NCBI GenBank assembly: GCA_910591455.2
Contig: OU342819.1
Span: 13,104,262-13,168,261 of the forward strand
DNA from: Pholis gunnellus
Taxonomy: Eukaryota; Chordata; Actinopteri; Perciformes; Pholidae
Direction of reading: 5' to 3'
DNA: 64,000 bases
Shown here: piece by piece, positions 57,508-64,000 of the stretch
How the letters are laid out: every line of letters begins with the position of its first letter
Numbering within the stretch: position 1 is the first letter of the stretch
The notes under the pieces: model-generated
Told to the model about the DNA's origin: nothing
The model's database searches: none
Seen by the model: only the letters and a program-made list of their open reading frames with translations
Program-made: the position numbers and the translations under genes

Positions 57508-60500
57508 GTAAGGAAAAAAGTGAGTAACTTCACACAACTGGCACTCATACTGTATGGCACTCTGGGGTGTGTGTGTGTGTGTTGCTTGTGTGTTCGATTG
57601 CTTTTTGCCAGGCCGTGACACGCAAAAGGCTGAGGTTGCGTGTGTCTATACGTGCGTACAATCATCTACCTGTGTGCAGAAGGTTGATTATTGGACATTT
57701 ATTTTGATCAAAAATGTTTTTCTGTGTATCCTGAGCAGTCAGAGATCCAGCAGAAGAGAGAGGCCACGCCAGAGGACTCAGACTTGGACCGAAAGCGCCG
57801 GGAGACCGAGGCCCTGCTACAGAGTATCGGCATCTCACCGGAGCCTCCGCTAGGTACCGTAAACCCGTACACCCCACACAGTTAATGTATCCTTAAAGGT
57901 TCTCTCACTTTTCTCTTTTGGTTGTGCTGCAAAAGGTTTAGTTAATTGTCACAATAACTCCAGTAAAAGTTACCTTGGTGCTTCTGAAACTACACTAAAC
58001 CTCATTAATTACAGCCCAATAAATCTCAGATGAACCGTTTAATGATCAGACTCACCAAGCAGACCTTGAGCAGACCTAAGATGCAACCAGCAACCTATCA
58101 TGTGTCTAATTCTGCCTAGTTTGTTGTTACCATTGTTGTTTTATTGTACTATTGGTATCGTATTAGGAACACACAATATATGATCCGGTTTGATCAGATA
58201 ACACTGTCTCTTACTCTAAATTGATTCTATTATTTTCTGTGTGCATTGTGGGTGCACTGATGAATATGATTACTCTGGTGTGTCAACTCCATTTAACATC
58301 ATTCCCTCTCCCGCTGCGTACCTTGAGTGTATCATATCTTGTAATATGGTGTCTAAACATGAATGCTAATTCTCCACTGAAATGTGATTGAGAAATGAAT
58401 TCATATCTTCCCTTTAATTGTGCACAAATCTGATAGACCAACACCTCAAAACTGGGTCACTGCTATGCCTGTTATTAGCTTAAGTTATTTATAATGCGTC
58501 TTCAGAAGAAGTACAAATATGTCACCTTAAATCAACAATGCGTTTGATGCTCTGCCTTTCCTCTCCTTTCTTTTTTTTTTGAACATTTCTTTTATTTGTC
58601 CATCACTGGTTTTTACTTTGTTGCAATTCATCCAATTTCCTTTGAGCAGTCCATTCTTTGCAGCCTTTAATGTTAGATTCATGTTTTCTTCATTATTTAG
58701 TCCCGACCCCTGTGTCACCCTCCAAATCAGTGAGCACACCCAGTGAGACGGGGAGCCAGGATTCCACCGATGGAGGAGCAGCAGCGGCAGCAGGCAGGTA
58801 GGCCAAAAATCACACACTTCAGGTGTTCAGTGTCAGAAGTCTCTGTTGAGTATGAGTCTCATTAAAGAAACGTTAAAGATGTGAAAGACATATATATCAC
58901 ACTTGAAAAAAACAAATACAAAAAAATGATGATAATGTGGAGTTGCTTTGGGCACATTGTCACCTTTGACGCATATTCCGTTTCTTTTCTTGTCAATGGC
59001 ACGACAGGTTTAGGTAAGGATGGGTGTCCCCGGTGGTGAGGTTGTGGTGCCCTCTTAGGTTTTCAATGTGTGGTATCCGTCGCCTGTCACGCCATCCGGT
59101 GTTTTTGATGACCACTGTGTGCAGGCTGTTGCTTCTCATGGCTTGTCTCGAGAAGTCAAGTTTGATGTCATTCTCAGCTGTAGTCATTCCTACGAAGGGA
59201 GTTTGAAAATACTGAGAGACGCCGATTCACACATGTTATACCACATTGGTGAACTCTCAGAAAGCAGCCTCGGTGAGCCAGTAAATGGAATATATTTTGA
59301 ATATGGAGCCTAACGAGCATGAACCATAAGTTTGCTGTAAAGTAGCACAAGTGACAAATTGTAAGCGCTTCCCTTTTTGCCCTGTAAGGTGCATCCACAG
59401 TGCTTACTAGCTCATGTGTCATACATGCTCCTGTGTTTATTCATAAGCTTATACACACATAAGGCACCAGACCAGTGGAGCGACTATTTACCTTTTAAGT
59501 TCTGCACACGGCTGCTCTGGTGAAGAAGCAAGTGGTCATCAAGCGCTTTTCCATTTGCTTTCTTATGGCAGCTGATCGTAGAGGTGTGTGAGTGATGCCC
59601 TCAGGGGTCATCGGTGACGTGTTGTTCCGGTGTGGCCAGGGGTGGAATTGGGGATTAGAAGGTTGTTGGAGCTCAATACAGTTCCTAGCAGAAAATAAAT
59701 AATCTTATGTACGATTTTTTGTTTCTTTTTAGCTTTTACAAATTGGATTTTACAAAGCGGTGAGTTAGTGCTATGATTTATTTTTCCTTTCTCCCCCAAA
59801 TCCACCCGTGATGATGGCATGACATTGTTAGCTTCTCCATTTGTGGCTGTGTATGTGTGTGTGTCCCTTCTTAGGTCAGGTTTCTCTAAAAACAAGTCCC
59901 AAGCACAGAGCTCAAGGTAAGCATTTTCACGTCAAACCCAGGAATCCCCCCTCCCCCTCCCCCTCCCCCCTCCCCTCCCTTTCTTCAGCTGACTTTACCC
60001 TCGCGTGAACACAGAGAGGCACCCGCAGTGTTGTAAGTGGTCTCCGCGACGTGTTCCCATCATGATATTTAAGCTGCAAACAGCACAGTGCCACTCTATT
60101 CCCTCGTTCCTCCAGTCTCCTCCGGCGACTTCCCGTCTGCAAACCCGACTGTCTCCCTCAATACCAGCTCAAAGGATTTCTGTTTGCACGAGTTGAGCCA
60201 CAGAAGTCACTTCAGCCTTCACAGAGTTGACAATCTGCTGCTTAAAGTGTCATTGCTGTTACTGCAAAACAGCCGGTCTGTCAGTGTAAAGCAATGCCTT
60301 GCCACTCTCACCTCTGCGCTGTGTGGCACAAGCCGAGGGTCTGACGGGCATGTTCACTGGCCCTAAAAGGTATCATCAGAGAGTGCGGGGATGTTGGAAG
60401 CATTATCCCTTCACAGTTGGTGGACTTCATCCAAGTTACTGTTAAACTCTATCGGTTGCAGTTGTTGCTTGATTTCCCTACTACCTCTTCCTACCTCCCC

Positions 60501-61873
60501 CAAACTAAAGGAATATGTGTTTCTGCGGATAAGCGATGCGAATGCACTGAATGAGCTCAGCAATGTCCCCAATGTTTGGTAAACTCATTGATGGTGCACG
60601 GCAAAGGGTATCGTCACGTATATATATCGAGCAGGCTAACTCGTTATGAATGCGTTTGAATTTGATTTTCACACGCTGGAACTTGGGACAGTTCATAGAT
60701 GATGCATGTTGTGCTGCAGGAGTGAGATGGAAATCACGTCGCTGGAAACGTTTTCCATGGCTTTCATGCATCATTTGTCACAAGTTTGCATGATGATGAA
60801 ACATCAAGACACAGAATGTCACACAAATGTGGACTGATGTCATGCTCAAGTCGCTAAAATTGGATGCCGTAGTAGAGGCGTAAAACAAAAATCCAAACAA
60901 AGATTTCTGCAGAGCTTTCCAGCGTTTAAAAAGTGAAATGGTTTTCCCACCGAAAACAACGGAATCATTTTGACCTTCCTCGTTCTCTGTCCATAAATGT
61001 TTCAGTATTTTCAACTTATGGATTCCTGGCAGAACACCAAGACATCTATCACGAGAGAAGAGCGGAGATCTTTTCAATAAACACATTAAAGCATAATGAA
61101 ATACAATGTCTCCCTAATGTATCGCCCCCCCCTCCCACGCGACGTCCACTTATCTAAACATTTTTCCATTAACAGTGCCATCTTTGCATGAAATTCGATG
61201 GGAATCCCCGTGTTAAGCTGTTCCCTAGATAAGTGGTCCGCGGGTGAGTGTGTATGTGCATCCATGTGGCAATGTGTGTCGGGCGCGGGCCCGCTGACAC
61301 GCGTGCCAATGTCTCTGTGTGTTTGTTCTAACGTGTCTGTTTGTAAACATGCATGTCCTCTCTTGCTCCCCCTGTTGGTGACATCAGGACGCTGCAGTGG
61401 GACACAGACCCCTCTGTGCTGCAGCTGCAGGCTGATTCTGAGCTCGGGTACATCTTCCTTCTCTCCTCTAGTTTGCTGTCTGACCAAAAAAAAAAAAAAT
61501 GGATGCTGCAAATACACCTTACTTTGGCACTGCATGGCACTCAATAGCCCAATAGACAAAATGTAACATTCCATTTGAAAAGGGTAAACCGCTCTAATGA
61601 CGCGATCTTCTGAAGATCGAGATAGTGATTGCTACAGACAAAAAGGCTCTGCATGTTATTCATTGCTTTAAACCTTAAAACAAATGCAAATTGGGAGAGA
61701 GTCGGTGTGTGCACGATATAACCGTGCTAACGGGAACGCCTTGTCTCTGTTTCCCAGGCGCAGGATGCAGAGGCTGGGAGCCTGTAAGATCACACAGGTA
61801 GACTTCCTTCCCAAGGAGGTGGTCGCTTACTGCAAGGAGACACAGACGCCACTCACCGCCCACCTGTCTGAAG
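57400..61873 (+). CDS. dync1i1: Cytoplasmic dynein-1 intermediate chain 1, first 165 residues in 5 exons (continues past the window)
   Basis: DYNC1I1 is the largely neuronal intermediate chain that links dynein heavy chain to dynactin and the light chains. Exons 57400-57507, 57739-57853, 58701-58797, 61388-61447 and 61758-61873 give 496 nt with matching phases. Visible: N-terminal charged coiled coil (MSDKSDLKAELERKKQRLAQ) that in the family binds dynactin p150 and NDEL1; SDLDRKRRETEALLQSIGIS with PEPPLVPTP, matching DYNC1I1 rather than DYNC1I2; the Ser-rich SKSVSTPSETGSQDS; RTLQWDTDPSVLQLQADSEL; then the DYNLT-binding region (ITQVDFLPKEVV) and the DYNLL/LC8 motif KETQT at residues 153-157. 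The WD40 domain lies beyond 64000. Confidence 0.95.
57739..57853 (+). CDS. dync1i1: dync1i1 coding exon 2
   Basis: Acceptor cctgagcag, donor GTACCG. It encodes SEIQQKREATPEDSDLDRKR and RETEALLQSIGISPEPPL. The SDLDRKRRETEALLQSIGIS core identifies paralogue 1. Confidence 0.96.
57854..58700 (+). other. dync1i1 intron, 847 nt
   Basis: AT-rich, no feature recognised. The preceding intron (57508-57738) has only a short GT run near 57571-57582. Confidence 0.65.
58701..58797 (+). CDS. dync1i1: dync1i1 coding exon 3: Ser-rich region
   Basis: Acceptor cattatttag, donor GTAGGC. It encodes PTPVSPSKSVSTPSETGSQD then STDGG and a short Ala run. The homologous region is phosphorylated in mammals. It ends with AG of an Arg codon (phase 2). 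Confidence 0.94.
58798..61387 (+). other. dync1i1 intron region, 2.6 kb
   Basis: Holds the candidate 42-nt exon, a poly-C/CT stretch at 59946-59978 and several short open frames on both strands (for example 58993-59313) that match no family I recognise. No other exon is convincing. Confidence 0.55.
59875..59916 (+). CDS. dync1i1: Candidate alternative 42-nt dync1i1 exon
   Basis: Flanked by tcccttcttag and gtaagc. In the phase left by the previous exon it reads RSGFSKNKSQAQSS and returns the same phase, so it could be included or skipped without a frame change. It is basic and Ser-rich. I know no mammalian counterpart for certain, so it may be a chance pair of splice sites. Confidence 0.35.
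61388..61447 (+). CDS. dync1i1: dync1i1 coding exon 4 (60 nt, frame-neutral)
   Basis: Acceptor tgacatcag, donor GTACAT. It completes Arg and encodes TLQWDTDPSVLQLQADSEL plus two bases of Gly. The length is a multiple of three, as expected for the region where mammalian intermediate chains are alternatively spliced. Confidence 0.94.
61758..61873 (+). CDS. dync1i1: dync1i1 coding exon 5: light-chain binding region
   Basis: Acceptor gtttcccag, donor GTGAGG. It encodes RRMQRLGACKITQVDFLPKE, then VVAYCKETQTPLTAHLSE. In the family ITQVDF lies in the DYNLT (Tctex) site and KETQT is the LC8 site. The next exon, expected to be acidic, is outside the window. Confidence 0.95.
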
Positions 61874-61880
61874 GTGAGGA

Positions 61881-61884
<4 letters not shown>

Positions 61885-61911
<27 letters not shown>
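61885..61911. repeat. (GT)n microsatellite beside a splice donor
   Basis: About 13 TG units starting about 11 nt after the exon end at 61873. Confidence 0.93.
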
Positions 61912-62136
61912 ATGAGTGACTTCTCTTGACACTCCATATCATGGTCTAAAAGATTCGAGGGTCCACGGGGCAACAAGGTTCACAAGAGGCAACAGAAGGT
62001 CTCAGGTTGCAATGATTGTCGTCGTTGTGTGGTTGAATGTGATACTCCTTCATTTAGCCAGTTCACAGCCTGTAAACCTGGAGTAATTTAAAGCCTGACA
62101 GATGAAAGTCACCCAAGAGGATTCCTGCCTGCTATG

Positions 62137-62138
<2 letters not shown>

Positions 62139-62190
<52 letters not shown>
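62139..62190. repeat. (GT)n microsatellite
   Basis: About 26 uninterrupted GT units. Confidence 0.95.
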
Positions 62191-62191
<1 letters not shown>

Positions 62192-62318
62192 GTATACACA
62201 CAAAGATGTACATTTGTGTGTTTTACGTATTCCTTACCATTATGGACAGTTTGGTATTCTTGAATAGGAACAGCTGTCATTCATTCCGACATAATTCCCA
62301 CAAGAAAACGTGAGCCCA

Positions 62319-62340
62319 TGTGTGTGTGTGTGTGTGTGTG
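62319..62340. repeat. (GT)n microsatellite
   Basis: About 11 TG units. Confidence 0.9.
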
Positions 62341-62708
62341 AGTGAGTTTGCGTGTGAGGTTATGCGTGCATACATGGAAATGTATATGTGCATATTTGTG
62401 ACTCTGCAAGTGGGCGTGCGCATGTGTGGCCGAGCTGCAGTTACTAAACGCATCCATATGATGTAAATTGAGGTTAATCCTCCACTGGATTTGGCATAAC
62501 GTTGGTGGTTGTAAATTCAAGGCATATAGATTTGAGTAGCTTTGTGTTGGAGCAGGAGGACGATGGAGATTTGGATGGATGGCAGCCGCAGTTCAATTGA
62601 GCTTCAAGCCTTTGCTTTTATTTGAAATGCAGATATTCCATTCATCTTCACGTGTAGGAATGCACACACAAATACTCCATCCAAACTGACTGTCAGACAT
62701 GAACATGA

Positions 62709-62720
62709 ACACACACACAC

Positions 62721-62762
<42 letters not shown>
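62709..62762. repeat. (CA)n microsatellite
   Basis: About 27 CA units with one interruption (cgc). Confidence 0.95.
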
Positions 62763-62765
<3 letters not shown>

Positions 62766-62910
62766 CCCTATCATCTTCTCTATCGTCCCTCTTTTTGTTG
62801 TCAAGACAGCTGGCCGCCATGTGACTGTGAAGGGGTTGTACTTCCTGCTTCCTGTCATTATAATAGATGGTCTGGTGTGGATTCCACGGCCCTCCTCCAC
62901 CAGCAAATCA

Positions 62911-62911
<1 letters not shown>

Positions 62912-62956
<45 letters not shown>

Positions 62957-62969
62957 CCACACACACACA
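62912..62969. repeat. (CA)n microsatellite
   Basis: About 29 CA units with a short poly-C interruption near 62955. Confidence 0.95.
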
Positions 62970-63073
62970 TCTGTAGTGATCAGCATCCATGGCACGCCTC
63001 AACTCCCCCCATTTCCTTGACAGACCCAGGAATAGATTCATTTATTCAACAAGTGCACAGGCACTGACTCACT

Positions 63074-63079
<6 letters not shown>

Positions 63080-63119
<40 letters not shown>
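63080..63119. repeat. (CA)n microsatellite
   Basis: About 19 CA units, followed by a shorter CA run to 63137 and a (GT)n run at 63259-63276. Confidence 0.94.
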
Positions 63120-63122
<3 letters not shown>

Positions 63123-64000
63123 GTGCACACACACACCACATTCGGAACCAAGCTTTTAACTTTCTTTCAAAAGTCTGCTCGTACAAGAACTCCTGTTGTC
63201 GAAGGCAGTATACTGTCACTAAAAGCAGCGGCAAACCAACACACACAAATAATACAACTTGTGTGTGTGTGTGTGTATGTGAGTCTGAGAACATCTGGAA
63301 GCCAGAGCAGAGCTGTGGTGGTCTACAGGGAGGTGACCTTGGCCTGAGGAGACCCTTTTGCAAACTACCACAAAGCTTGTGTGTCTGGAGAAAGAGGAAA
63401 GGAGGCTGATGGGAGCACCTGCCTGCACTTCTGGCTGTATGTTTGTTCAGGCCAGTTCCTTTTGTTGATTACTGAGCCCAACATGCACACCACACACACC
63501 TCATTTCTCAGGTTGCAGCTACAGGTTGTGTGCGTAATTGCACACATTTATAACGTGTAACGATGTATGCCATTTCTATTAAATCTTATTGTCTAGTGGT
63601 CTATAAGTGACGATCGAGAGAGATTATTTTTCTAGAAGTCGATACAGAAAATACTCATTCTGCCTAGAAGTTATTTATAACTGTCGGTACTTAAAACTAT
63701 TGGATGCTAATCTTTAGTGGATTTGTTAAAGGATGCAAAACGATCCATATTTAATGACATGCTACTGAAAACTTACTGCAAGGTTGGACACCCGCGTCCC
63801 CTTTAGAATTCAACATAACAGTCTCTTGGAGCTTCAAAAACAGGCATGTGTTGAGTGTGTGTGTGTGTGTTTCATATGTAAAACTTTATAGGTCATAAGT
63901 GTGCATGTAGCTCTGAGCTAAGAGAGCCGGTAAGCTCACCTTTAAGCTCCTGGTGGTTTTCACATGCATATGTTTAGTCAAAGGCTCTGCTCTGATTTGA

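Larger units (their letters stand above)
61874..64000 (+). other. dync1i1 intron, open at the window end, rich in GT/CA arrays
   Basis: No further coding exon is found. It holds six sizable dinucleotide arrays and several small ones in 2.1 kb, in both GT and CA orientation. Confidence 0.7.

Noticed and set aside
58993..59313. Open frames on both strands in a dync1i1 intron
   Set aside because: I tried both strands and saw no family; possibly a worn repeat, but not enough to annotate.
60088..60366. 92-codon open frame in a dync1i1 intron
   Set aside because: No splice-site context matching the gene phases and no recognisable protein.
61604..61620. Short perfect palindrome cgatcttc-t-gaagatcg
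   Set aside because: Too short to assign a function, and chance palindromes of this size are expected in 64 kb.

Overview
This window is vertebrate nuclear DNA, almost certainly from a teleost fish and probably a percomorph. The genes have GT-AG introns and vertebrate exon phases. There are many (GT)n/(CA)n microsatellites. Several dispersed elements look like families that I recall recurring in percomorph genomes. I had no database, so species and repeat-family names are recollection, not search results.

Four protein-coding genes can be rebuilt exon by exon, with every splice phase consistent. (1) ppp1r9a (neurabin-1), + strand, 8046-38317: 17 exons and 2037 nt of CDS, giving the C-terminal 678 residues (PDZ, coiled coil, serine-rich linker, SAM). 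The first coding exon (F-actin and PP1-binding parts) lies upstream of base 1. (2) asb4 (ankyrin repeat and SOCS box protein 4), + strand, 41495-43962: complete, 6 exons, 423 residues. (3) pdk4 (mitochondrial pyruvate dehydrogenase kinase 4), - strand, 47835-53448: complete, 11 exons, 410 residues. (4) dync1i1 (cytoplasmic dynein-1 intermediate chain 1), + strand, 57400 to beyond the end: the first five coding exons, 165 residues, with the WD-repeat part outside the window.

The order PPP1R9A - ASB4 - PDK4 - DYNC1I1 matches human chromosome 7q21.3, except that the paraoxonase (PON1/3/2) cluster found in mammals between PPP1R9A and ASB4 is absent. Only about 3.2 kb separates the two stop/start codons here. 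The genes are neighbours by conserved synteny, not by shared pathway: a synaptic actin/PP1 scaffold, a Cullin-5 ubiquitin-ligase adaptor, a fasting-induced metabolic kinase and a dynein cargo-adaptor subunit.

Region by region: 1-8045 is ppp1r9a intron sequence with GT/CT arrays and one dispersed repeat. 8046-38317 is the ppp1r9a exon series, whose large introns carry repeats, including one with a perfect CTCF-core match. 38318-41494 is 3' UTR plus intergenic DNA. 41495-44711 is asb4. 44712-46374 is intergenic. 46375-53448 is pdk4 with a probable 1.4-kb 3' UTR. 53449-57392 holds the pdk4 upstream region, a decayed LINE with reverse-transcriptase and RNase H remnants, and the putative dync1i1 5' region. 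57393-64000 is the start of dync1i1, with a possible extra 42-nt exon and dense GT/CA arrays. I see no viral, bacterial or wholly new gene system. The most interesting signals are splicing features (a NAGNAG acceptor, a 24-nt microexon, a phase-preserving candidate exon, UG-repeat acceptors), the missing PON cluster, the CTCF-bearing repeat and a Ser in place of a conserved Asp in pdk4.
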